From the NCBI GenBank assembly GCA_011082265.1, contig CP049781.1:620001-684000 (forward strand): 64,000 nucleotides of DNA, read 5' to 3'. Shown one piece after another: positions 56,867 to 64,000 of this stretch. A model generated the notes under the pieces. It made no database searches. It was not told the DNA's origin and was given only the letters and a program-made list of their open reading frames with translations. The position numbers and the translations under genes were made by a program. The stretch comes from Candidatus Lachnocurva vaginae. Lineage in GTDB: Bacteria > Bacillota > Clostridia > Lachnospirales > Lachnospiraceae. Position 1 is the stretch's first letter. Each line of letters opens with the position of its first letter.

Positions 56867-58297
56867 TTATGCATTCTTTGCCATGTGTTCTTTTTTAGCA
56901 AGTACAGGCATTATTAAACCTAGAGCAACAAGAACTAAAGGAGCAATAATCTTTAAAGCCATTGTAAATATATCAGTATCGTACATGCCCCAAATGTCGC
57001 ATGCTGCTGTTACAACAAAGCACCATATACCGCATAACTTTGCTAAAGTCTGATTCTTTACAAATCTATATTCTGCAGGAAATCTATTGTGATTTATACT
57101 ATTTCTAAGTGCGATATATGCTGCAAATACCCAGAGGTAACGCATTGTCATACAAACGGCATTAAGTTTTGTAAGCTGAGTAAGAACCTTATCTGCACCA
57201 GGAACGAATGACTGAATTAAGATAATGGATCCTGCAAGAACTACAATAAGCCAAATACCATTTATGTAAGCACCATATTTATTTTTTCTTAGTAATCTGC
57301 TCGGAATAAATTCTCTTGAATTTTCATTATCAAGAAGCATTCTAAGAGGAGCATCAATGCTTAATACCAATGTTGCAAATTGTCCTATAGTATTACAAAT
57401 TGCATATATTATCATTAAGAAATTACCCATTCCAAAATATTCACCTAATTTTTGGAAAGCAATGTAAGAACCGTTTGCATTGTAGTGATCGAAATGCTCT
57501 GCAATATCCTTAGGAGAGAACATCATACCCATTGCGACAGTTCCTAAAATAGCACAAACAACAACCATAATTGCAAGAGCAATCATACCTTTAGGAAATC
57601 CTTTTTCAGGATTTTCAACCTTATTTACATAAGGAGAAATCTTTTCACATCCACCAACTGCGAATACTAAAATTGATAAACTCATAAAATATTTAGTATC
57701 AAATTGCGGAATTAAATTTTTTACATTGAAGTCAAGTGATATGAAGTGAGCAGATGGATTTACATAAGGTGCTGCAAACATCATCACTATATATAGAATA
57801 GACATGACAAACATTGAAGTCCCTGCAATACCTGTAAGAGCTTTTAAAGGAGAAAGACCTCTAGATGCGATAAAGCAGAATAGTAGAAATACTGCAAAAG
57901 TAGCAAGCTGAATATAAAGAGGCTTCATATTTGCAAAAGTTTCGGAATCTTGAAATATTACCCAGCTTAATGCTTTAAGTCCGCCTGAACCCTTTGATGC
58001 AATATAAGTAATATGGCAAGCCCAATATGTAAAACCTGCATAATAAGCAAGCTTTGGACCCATAGTTTCCTGAACCCAGGAACTTACGCCGCCGCCGTGG
58101 CTTTTAAATGCTGAACCCAGTTCTCCTACCATAAGTGCATATGGTACGAAATAAAGTGCAAACATAAAAATCCAACTAAATATAACTTGAATTCCATTAA
58201 AATAAATGAAACCATTTAAAACATTTCCAAATCCCCATACAGTGGAGAACGCCATAAAGGCCAGAGCCTGCCATGTGATTTTTTTAGAATTTTTCAT
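56867..58297 (-). CDS. APC family amino-acid permease
   Basis: A 476-residue transporter with about 12 membrane helices. The N-terminal ITWQALAFMAFSTVWGFGNV and the GGGVSSWVQETMGPKLAYYA segment are typical of the APC superfamily, nearest in my judgement to the glutamate/GABA-type YjeM-like branch. A GGGAGG ribosome site precedes the start. It stands alone on the minus strand, convergent with sigH. The substrate cannot be assigned from sequence alone. Confidence 0.85.
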   Translation of the reverse strand: MKNSKKITWQALAFMAFSTVWGFGNVLNGFIYFNGIQVIFSWIFMFALYFVPYALMVGELGSAFKSHGGGVSSWVQETMGPKLAYYAGFTYWACHITYIASKGSGGLKALSWVIFQDSETFANMKPLYIQLATFAVFLLFCFIASRGLSPLKALTGIAGTSMFVMSILYIVMMFAAPYVNPSAHFISLDFNVKNLIPQFDTKYFMSLSILVFAVGGCEKISPYVNKVENPEKGFPKGMIALAIMVVVCAILGTVAMGMMFSPKDIAEHFDHYNANGSYIAFQKLGEYFGMGNFLMIIYAICNTIGQFATLVLSIDAPLRMLLDNENSREFIPSRLLRKNKYGAYINGIWLIVVLAGSIILIQSFVPGADKVLTQLTKLNAVCMTMRYLWVFAAYIALRNSINHNRFPAEYRFVKNQTLAKLCGIWCFVVTAACDIWGMYDTDIFTMALKIIAPLVLVALGLIMPVLAKKEHMAKNA

Positions 58298-58515
58298 AAA
58301 ATCCTCCCTAAAAATAAATTTATAAGTTACATATATATTTGAGCCTTAATTTTTTATATTAATCTATGTAAATAAAAAATTATCTAAAGCGTTAGATTTA
58401 AAAGTTTACCAGAAAATACAAAATTTTCATATATTTTTAGGGATAAAATATTGAAATTAATATAATAATACTTAAAAAATGAAATATTTATAAAAATAAT
58501 GTTATTATACTTTGA

Positions 58516-59220
58516 TTATAATAAAGATGCAGCATCTTCATCCAATAAAAGAATGACGTTTTTATGCTTTTGAAGGGCGGTTGCAGGAACATTTGTTGTA
58601 TATGGTCCTTGAATAGTTTTTTTAATAATTTCAGCTTTCCCTTTTCCAAAAGCTAAAAGAAGAATCCCTTTAGCTCCCAAAATGGAGCCTATTCCCATGC
58701 TGTAAGCTTGTTTTGGGACTTCATCAATGCTCTTAAAGAATCTTTTGTTTGCTTCAATAGTAGAAGCTGTTAAGTCGACAAGTCTTGTCTTGTCAGTAAA
58801 TGAAGAGCCAGGTTCATTAAAACCTATGTGACCATTATGACCAATTCCTAAAATCTGCAAATCTATAGGATGTTCTTCAATTATTTTGTTGTAGCTTGCT
58901 ATTTCATTTTCTACATTTTTATCTTCGCCATTTGGAAGAAATGATTCTTTGAAAGGTTTTTTATTAAAAAGATTTTTATTCATAAAATAATGATAGCTTT
59001 GCTTGTTATCATTTGATAAACCATAATATTCATCAAGATTTATAGAAGTAGCATCAGTAAAATCCAAATTACTTTCACAAATTTTTTCATATAAAGTAAT
59101 AGGAGTTGAACCTGTTGCAAGTCCGAATACGGCATTTCTATTTTTTTCTAAAACTTTTGCAAAACAGCTTAATGCAAAAACAGATGCTTCTTCTTTATTT
59201 TTAAAAATTTTAACTTTCAT
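58516..59220 (-). CDS. nagB: glucosamine-6-phosphate deaminase
   Basis: Converts glucosamine-6-phosphate to fructose-6-phosphate and ammonia. The start MKVKIFKNKEEAS (59220) is chosen over one 12 residues upstream because it matches the family N-terminus; the ribosome site is weak. Motifs: GLATGSTPITLYEKI, NLDEYYGL with the catalytic Asp, and GIGHNGHIGFNEPG. 234 residues, the short Gram-positive form without the allosteric C-terminus. Divergent from nagA across a 344-base gap. Confidence 0.95.
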   Translation of the reverse strand: MKVKIFKNKEEASVFALSCFAKVLEKNRNAVFGLATGSTPITLYEKICESNLDFTDATSINLDEYYGLSNDNKQSYHYFMNKNLFNKKPFKESFLPNGEDKNVENEIASYNKIIEEHPIDLQILGIGHNGHIGFNEPGSSFTDKTRLVDLTASTIEANKRFFKSIDEVPKQAYSMGIGSILGAKGILLLAFGKGKAEIIKKTIQGPYTTNVPATALQKHKNVILLLDEDAASLL

Positions 59221-59564
59221 TATAGTCTCACTTTCTTTGGTATCCGGTGTAGTCATTATATAAATTCTCTATTACATAGGGATAAATTTTCCACTATTAT
59301 TTTCCACCATTATGACTTAGATTAATTTTCACACATCTTTACAATCTGTGAAAATTTTATTTAAAACTTACTTAAAAAGCAATATTTAATATAGTTTATT
59401 TATAAATAATTCAAAAAATCCGATTGTTATATCTTTTACAAAAATAACATGTTAAGTTAATATGAAATGGAGTAAATGATTTTATTCATATTTTATTCAT
59501 ATTAAGTGGAATAAAAAAGGATTATTAAAATTATTTATATAAAAAATATATAAAGGAGAATAAA
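59221..59564. promoter_or_regulatory. nagB-nagA divergent regulatory region
   Basis: 344 bases without a gene. It contains one clear palindrome, AATTTTCACA (59324-59333) / TGTGAAAATT (59347-59356), 13-base spacer, running into TTTTATTT. It could be an operator for a nag regulator or a terminator. Otherwise AT-rich, with promoters for both genes expected but not clear enough to call. Confidence 0.55.
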
Positions 59565-60713
59565 ATGCTTAAAACATATTATGCAAAACAAATTTTTCTT
59601 TCCGACAGGATTTTGGAAAATGGCTATTTAACTGTAGAAGATGGAAGAATTAAATCTATAACGGATAAAAAGCCTTCAGATACAGAAATTGTTTCATTTG
59701 AAGATAAAATAATTGCACCGGGGCTTGTAGATTTACATATTCATGGACTTTACTCTCATGATGTTATGGATAATGATAAGAATGGGATTTTAACAATATC
59801 CGAAAAATTACCTTCATGTGGAGTTACATCCTATTTCCCTACAACATTGACTTCGGATAGAAAAACTTTAAAAGCTGTATCAAAAACAGTTTATGAAGCA
59901 TCAAAAATAAAAAATGGAGCTAAAATTCAGGGAATATTTTATGAAGGACCATTTTTTACAGAAAAGCATAAGGGTGCTCAAAATGAAAAATATATGACAG
60001 ATCCTGATATAAATGTTTTTAATGAGTGGAAGGATGAGCTTCATGAACTTGCTATTCGTATAGGAATCGCACCGGAAAGAAAAGGGGCGGCAAAATTTGT
60101 AAAAGAAGCAATAAAGGAAGGTGTTATCGTAGGAATAGGTCATAGTGATGCAACTTATGATGAAGCAAGGGAATGTCTTGATAATGGAGCAAGTTTTTTT
60201 GTACATACATACAACGGAATGAGTGGACTTAATAGTAGAAAGCCGGGAATGGTCGGTGCTGCTTTATCGTATGATCATGTATATAGTGAGCTTATTTGTG
60301 ACGGACATCATGTTCATCCTGCTTCATGTAAAATTGTAATGAAATGCAGAGGAAAAGATGAAATTATTTTCGTTACAGATTGCATGAGAGCAGGAGGAAT
60401 GGGAAATTGTACTTCAAAGCTTGGAGAATTTGATGTAATAGTAAAGGATGGACAGGCACGACTTAAAAATGGAGGAAATCTTGCAGGCTCAGTTCTGGAA
60501 CTTAAAAATGCTGTGAAAAATGTTGTTGAATGGGGACTTTTAACTCCTTTTGAAGCAGTAAAGGCTGCCTCTTATAATCCTGCAAAATCAGTAGGAAAAG
60601 AAAATGAGTTCGGACAGCTAAAGGAAAAAATGCCAGCGGATTTTATTGTTCTTGATGATGATATGAATTTAATTTTAACTTATGTTGACGGTGTTAAAAA
60701 ATATGAAAAATAA
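59565..60713 (+). CDS. nagA: N-acetylglucosamine-6-phosphate deacetylase
   Basis: A 382-residue amidohydrolase making glucosamine-6-phosphate for NagB. Motifs: GLVDLHIHGLYSHDVMD near residue 51, EGPFFTEKHKGAQ with the metal-binding Glu, GHSDATYDEA, FVHTYNGMSGL and VTDCMRAGG with the catalytic Asp. AAGGAG lies 6-7 bases before ATG. With nagB it converts GlcNAc-6-P to fructose-6-P entering glycolysis. No regulator or PTS gene is adjacent. Confidence 0.95.
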   Translation: MLKTYYAKQIFLSDRILENGYLTVEDGRIKSITDKKPSDTEIVSFEDKIIAPGLVDLHIHGLYSHDVMDNDKNGILTISEKLPSCGVTSYFPTTLTSDRKTLKAVSKTVYEASKIKNGAKIQGIFYEGPFFTEKHKGAQNEKYMTDPDINVFNEWKDELHELAIRIGIAPERKGAAKFVKEAIKEGVIVGIGHSDATYDEARECLDNGASFFVHTYNGMSGLNSRKPGMVGAALSYDHVYSELICDGHHVHPASCKIVMKCRGKDEIIFVTDCMRAGGMGNCTSKLGEFDVIVKDGQARLKNGGNLAGSVLELKNAVKNVVEWGLLTPFEAVKAASYNPAKSVGKENEFGQLKEKMPADFIVLDDDMNLILTYVDGVKKYEK

Positions 60714-60848
60714 TTGCAATATGTAAGTAGAAAAAAATAATTTTGTGATTTTTTTATCATTATGTTGCTTGAAATTTTTATTTTAAAGAGTTATGATTTT
60801 ACATAGTAAAAGTTTATAATATATGAATGAAATGACAGGAGGTTAGTC

Positions 60849-61868
60849 ATGGCAGTAAGAGTAGCGATTAACGGTTTTGGTAGAATTGGTCGTTTGGCAT
60901 TTCGTCAGATGTTCCAGGCTGAAGGATTTGAGATTGTTGCAATCAATGATTTAACAAGCCCAGAAATGTTAGCTTATCTTTTAAAATATGATTCATCTCA
61001 AGGAAGATATGCAAAAGCTGATACAGTTTCTTTCTCCGATCACTCAATTACGGTAGATGGAACTGAAATTGAAATTTATAAAGAAGCTGATGCAAGCAAA
61101 CTTCCTTGGAAGAAACTTGATATTGATGTAGTTCTTGAATGTACAGGATTCTACACAAAGAAAGAAAAAGCTCAGGCTCATATTGATGCAGGTGCTAAGA
61201 AGGTTGTTATTTCTGCTCCAGCAGGAAATGATCTTAAGACAATAGTATATAACACAAACCATGAAATTTTAACAGCAGATGACGATATTATTTCAGCAGC
61301 TTCATGTACAACAAACTGCCTTGCACCTATGGCAAAGGCTCTTAATGAGTTAGCTGAAGTTCAGTCAGGTATCATGGTTACAATTCATGCTTATACAGGT
61401 GATCAGATGATTCTTGATGGACCACAGAGAAAAGGTAATTTCCGTCGTAGTCGTGCAGGTGCAGAAAATATTGTTCCTAACACAACCGGTGCAGCTAAAG
61501 CTATAGGTCTTGTAGTACCTGCACTTAATGGTAAACTTATAGGATCTGCACAGAGAGTTCCGGTTCCTACAGGTTCTACAACAATTCTTACAGCAGTTGT
61601 TAAAGGAAATGTTACAGTTGATGAAATCAACAAGAAGATGAAATCAGTATCAAATGATTCATTTGGATACAATGAAGATCAGATTGTTTCAAAGGATATT
61701 GTAGGAATGACATACGGTTCACTCTTTGATTCAACACAGACAATGGCACTTCCTACAGGAGATGGAAATACAGAAGTTCAGGTAGTTTCTTGGTATGATA
61801 ATGAAAATTCATTCACATCAAATATGTGCAAGACTATCAAGTACTTTGCAAAATTTCTTAATAAATAA
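60849..61868 (+). CDS. gap: glyceraldehyde-3-phosphate dehydrogenase
   Basis: A 339-residue NAD-dependent glycolytic enzyme. INGFGRIGRLAFR is the nucleotide-binding loop, SAASCTTNCLAP has the catalytic cysteine, and WYDNENSFTSNM is near the C-terminus. AGGAGG precedes ATG. A TATAAT at 60815-60820 is the likely -10. There is no cggR gene upstream. First gene of gap-pgk-tpiA. Confidence 0.98.
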   Translation: MAVRVAINGFGRIGRLAFRQMFQAEGFEIVAINDLTSPEMLAYLLKYDSSQGRYAKADTVSFSDHSITVDGTEIEIYKEADASKLPWKKLDIDVVLECTGFYTKKEKAQAHIDAGAKKVVISAPAGNDLKTIVYNTNHEILTADDDIISAASCTTNCLAPMAKALNELAEVQSGIMVTIHAYTGDQMILDGPQRKGNFRRSRAGAENIVPNTTGAAKAIGLVVPALNGKLIGSAQRVPVPTGSTTILTAVVKGNVTVDEINKKMKSVSNDSFGYNEDQIVSKDIVGMTYGSLFDSTQTMALPTGDGNTEVQVVSWYDNENSFTSNMCKTIKYFAKFLNK

Positions 61869-61884
61869 TTAATATTTATCTGGA

Positions 61885-61925
61885 AGTGAGTGGGCTCGTA
61901 CTATATAATGATAGTCGAGCTCACT
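61885..61925 (+). promoter_or_regulatory. hairpin between gap and pgk
   Basis: AGTGA (61885-61889), GCTCG (61894-61898) and ACTAT (61900-61904) pair with ATAGT (61911-61915), CGAGC (61916-61920) and TCACT (61921-61925), with small bulges, followed by TTT. A partial terminator, attenuator or processing site. Confidence 0.6.
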
Positions 61926-61952
61926 TTTAATTATGTAGATGAGGAGAGAAAA

Positions 61953-63161
61953 ATGGTTTTAAATAAAAAAACAGTTGATGATATTAATGTAAAAGGGCTT
62001 AGAGTTCTTTGCCGTTTCGATTTCAATGTTCCGCTTATAGATGGAAAGATTACAGATGAAAATAGACTTGTCGCATCACTTCCTACAATAAAGAAACTTG
62101 TAGGTGACGGTGGAAAAGTTATTATGACTTCTCACCTTGGAAAGCCTAAGGGAAAAGTTGTTCCTGAACTTTCACTTAGACCTGTTGCAGATCGTTTGTC
62201 TGAACTTTTAGGACAGAAAGTAAAATTTGCATGTGATGATACGGTTGTAGGCGAAAATGCTAAAAAAGCAGTAGCTGAAATGAAAGATGGAGATATAGTT
62301 CTCCTTGAAAATACTCGTTTCAGACCGGAAGAAACAAAGAATGAAGATTCATTTTCAAAAGAACTTGCATCATTAGCTGATGTATTTGTAAATGATGCAT
62401 TCGGAACAGCTCACAGAGCACATTGCTCAAACGTAGGTGTTACAAAGTATATTGATACTTGCGTTACAGGATACTTAATTCAGAAAGAAATTAAATTCTT
62501 AAATAATGCTGTTGAAAATCCTCAGCATCCATTTGTAGCAATCTTAGGTGGAGCTAAAGTTGCAGACAAGTTGAATGTTATTAATAATTTACTTGAAAAA
62601 TGTGATACTTTAATAATCGGTGGAGGAATGGCTTACACATTTATTAAAGCAGAGGGATATAGTGTAGGAAAATCTCTTGTAGATGATACAAAAATTGATT
62701 ATTGTAAAGATATGATAGAGAAAGCAAATAGCCTTCATAAACAGCTTATTTTACCTGTAGATGCAACTGTTGCAGACAACTTCCCAGATCCTATAGATAA
62801 ACCTGTTGATACTGAAGTTTGTGCTATTACAGAAATTCCTGATGACAAAGATGCTCTTGATATTGGACCTAAGACTGCAGATAATTATGCAAACGCTATT
62901 AAGAGTGCAAAGACAGTCATTTGGAACGGACCTATGGGAGTTTCTGAAAATCCTTCATTTGCACAGGGAACAATTAAAGTTGCACAAGCTATGGCAGATT
63001 CAGATGCTGTTACAATAGTTGGTGGTGGTGATTCCGCTGCAGCTGCTAATAAATTAGGATTTGCAGACAAGATGACACACATCTCTACAGGAGGTGGAGC
63101 ATCTCTTGAATTCTTGGAAGGAAAAGAATTACCGGGAATAGCTGCTATTGATGAAAAATAA
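61953..63161 (+). CDS. pgk: phosphoglycerate kinase
   Basis: A 402-residue glycolytic kinase. Start ATG 61953 (MVLNKKTVDDINVKGLRV) with GAGGAGAG upstream; an in-frame GTG at 61890 would run through the hairpin. Motifs: RFDFNVPL, TSHLGKPKG, ENTRF, NDAFGTAHRAH, and the C-terminal GGGDSAAAANK and STGGGASLEFLEGK. Follows gap, precedes tpiA. Confidence 0.98.
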   Translation: MVLNKKTVDDINVKGLRVLCRFDFNVPLIDGKITDENRLVASLPTIKKLVGDGGKVIMTSHLGKPKGKVVPELSLRPVADRLSELLGQKVKFACDDTVVGENAKKAVAEMKDGDIVLLENTRFRPEETKNEDSFSKELASLADVFVNDAFGTAHRAHCSNVGVTKYIDTCVTGYLIQKEIKFLNNAVENPQHPFVAILGGAKVADKLNVINNLLEKCDTLIIGGGMAYTFIKAEGYSVGKSLVDDTKIDYCKDMIEKANSLHKQLILPVDATVADNFPDPIDKPVDTEVCAITEIPDDKDALDIGPKTADNYANAIKSAKTVIWNGPMGVSENPSFAQGTIKVAQAMADSDAVTIVGGGDSAAAANKLGFADKMTHISTGGGASLEFLEGKELPGIAAIDEK

Positions 63162-63181
63162 TTTATAAAGAAGAGGTAGAA

Positions 63182-63928
63182 ATGGCAAGAAGAACTTTAG
63201 TGGCCGGAAATTGGAAAATGAATAAAACTCCAAGCGAGGCCGTAAAACTTATTGAGGAATTAAAACCTTTAGTAAAAAATGATTCAGTAGATGTACTTCT
63301 TTGTGTACCTGCTATAGATGTAGTTCCTGTAGTTAATGCTGCAAAGGGATCAAATATCAAAATCGGTACTGAAAATATGTACTTTGAAGAAAGTGGAGCA
63401 TATACAGGAGAAATATCACCTGAGATGATTACTGACGCAGGAGCTCAATATGTAATCATTGGACACTCTGAAAGAAGAGGATATTTCGGTGAAACTGATG
63501 AAATGGTTAATAAGAAGGTATTAAAAGCCTTAGAACATGATATAGTTCCTGTTTTATGCTGTGGTGAAAGCCTTTCACAGAGAAAACAGAATGTTTATAT
63601 TGAGTGGATTAGAATGCAGATTAAAGCAGCATTTTCAAATGTTAAAAAGGAAGATGCAGATAAGGTTGTAATTGCATATGAACCTATCTGGGCAATTGGA
63701 ACAGGTGAAACTGCAACGAGCGATCAGGCTGAAGAGGTTTGCAAGGAAATAAGAAATTGTATAGGCGAACTTTATGATGACAGCGTAAAAGAAAATATAA
63801 GAATATTATATGGCGGTTCAGTTAATCCTAAAAACGCAAAGGATCTTTTCTCAAAGCCTGACATAGATGGAGGTCTTGTAGGCGGTGCTTCTTTGAAAGC
63901 AGATTTCTCAAAGATTGTAAATTATTAA
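63182..63928 (+). CDS. tpiA: triosephosphate isomerase
   Basis: A 248-residue TIM-barrel enzyme interconverting DHAP and glyceraldehyde-3-phosphate. Motifs: AGNWKMNKTPSEA (catalytic Lys), IIGHSERRGYFGE (catalytic His), AYEPIWAIGTGETAT (catalytic Glu), and ILYGGSVNPKNA. Twenty bases after pgk. Last gene in the window, followed by a terminator. Confidence 0.98.
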   Translation: MARRTLVAGNWKMNKTPSEAVKLIEELKPLVKNDSVDVLLCVPAIDVVPVVNAAKGSNIKIGTENMYFEESGAYTGEISPEMITDAGAQYVIIGHSERRGYFGETDEMVNKKVLKALEHDIVPVLCCGESLSQRKQNVYIEWIRMQIKAAFSNVKKEDADKVVIAYEPIWAIGTGETATSDQAEEVCKEIRNCIGELYDDSVKENIRILYGGSVNPKNAKDLFSKPDIDGGLVGGASLKADFSKIVNY

Positions 63929-63952
63929 TTATTTAATTATTAATTGGAAAGA

Positions 63953-63985
63953 AAAAGGCGAAGGAAACTTTGCCTTTTCTTTTTG
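63953..63985 (+). terminator. terminator after tpiA
   Basis: AAAAGGCGAAG (63953-63963) pairs with CTTTGCCTTTT (63968-63978), one G-U pair, GAAA loop, then a T-rich tail. Confidence 0.88.
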
Positions 63986-64000
63986 ATTAAATATTGGTTG

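Overview
The window is AT-rich, tightly packed chromosomal DNA from a low-GC Gram-positive anaerobe. The 16S rRNA, the aminoacyl tRNA set and conserved blocks (holA-rpsT-lepA-hemW-hrcA-grpE-dnaK-dnaJ; ireB-ruvX-DUF1292-rnjA-trmR-U32 peptidase; cysS-mrnC-rlmB-sigma-H) point to Clostridia, most likely Lachnospiraceae. This family placement comes from recognising sequence and gene order, not from a search. I see no phage, insertion sequence, CRISPR array or other mobile element.

Layout. 1-3.2 kb: the tail of an unidentified gene, then a three-gene cassette of stand-alone amino-acid adenylation enzyme, LysA-fold PLP decarboxylase and DltC-like carrier protein. 3.2-7.6 kb: an OmpR-type two-component system and a Na/phosphate cotransporter with a PhoU-like tail. 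7.6-15.9 kb: a large protein with a cNMP-binding-like N-terminus, a lipoprotein ComEA, a second two-component system with a GerMN lipoprotein, and ComEC. 16-25.9 kb: rpsT, holA (opposite strand), lepA, hemW and the CIRCE-controlled hrcA-grpE-dnaK-dnaJ operon. 26-39 kb: iscS-thiI, a Crh/HPr-like gene without the active-site histidine (opposite strand), mtaB, the ireB-ruvX-rnjA-trmR-U32 block, aroC, tgt, yajC and a purine permease. 39-46 kb: a repeat-rich membrane protein, clpC, a small hypothetical and radA. 46-52.7 kb: an rRNA operon in the order 16S-5S-23S followed by tRNA-Trp, a hypothetical membrane protein, then tRNA-Val and tRNA-Met. 53-56.8 kb: ispF, cysS, mrnC, rlmB and sigma-H. 56.9-64 kb: an APC permease, divergent nagB/nagA, and gap-pgk-tpiA.

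How the genes work together. Most of the window is translation, RNA and protein quality control: rRNA and tRNA, tRNA modification (ThiI, MtaB, Tgt, TrmR, U32 peptidase), rRNA maturation (MrnC, RlmB, RNase J), elongation (LepA) and chaperones (DnaK system, ClpC). A second theme is DNA uptake and recombination (ComEA, ComEC, RadA, RuvX, sigma-H). The sporulation genes gpr and spoIIP, which I would expect between rpsT and lepA in a spore-forming clostridium, are absent. Sugar metabolism is represented by GlcNAc-6-phosphate catabolism feeding into gap-pgk-tpiA.

Most notable points: (1) the adenylation/decarboxylase/carrier cassette, whose logic matches carrier-tethered amino-acid decarboxylation; (2) the 16S-5S-23S order with separate processing stems around 16S and 23S; (3) a ComEC whose metallo-beta-lactamase-like tail has lost the metal-binding motif; (4) short tandem repeats recurring at gene 3' ends, often spanning the stop codon; (5) a ComEA signal-peptide region that also encodes a strong hairpin.
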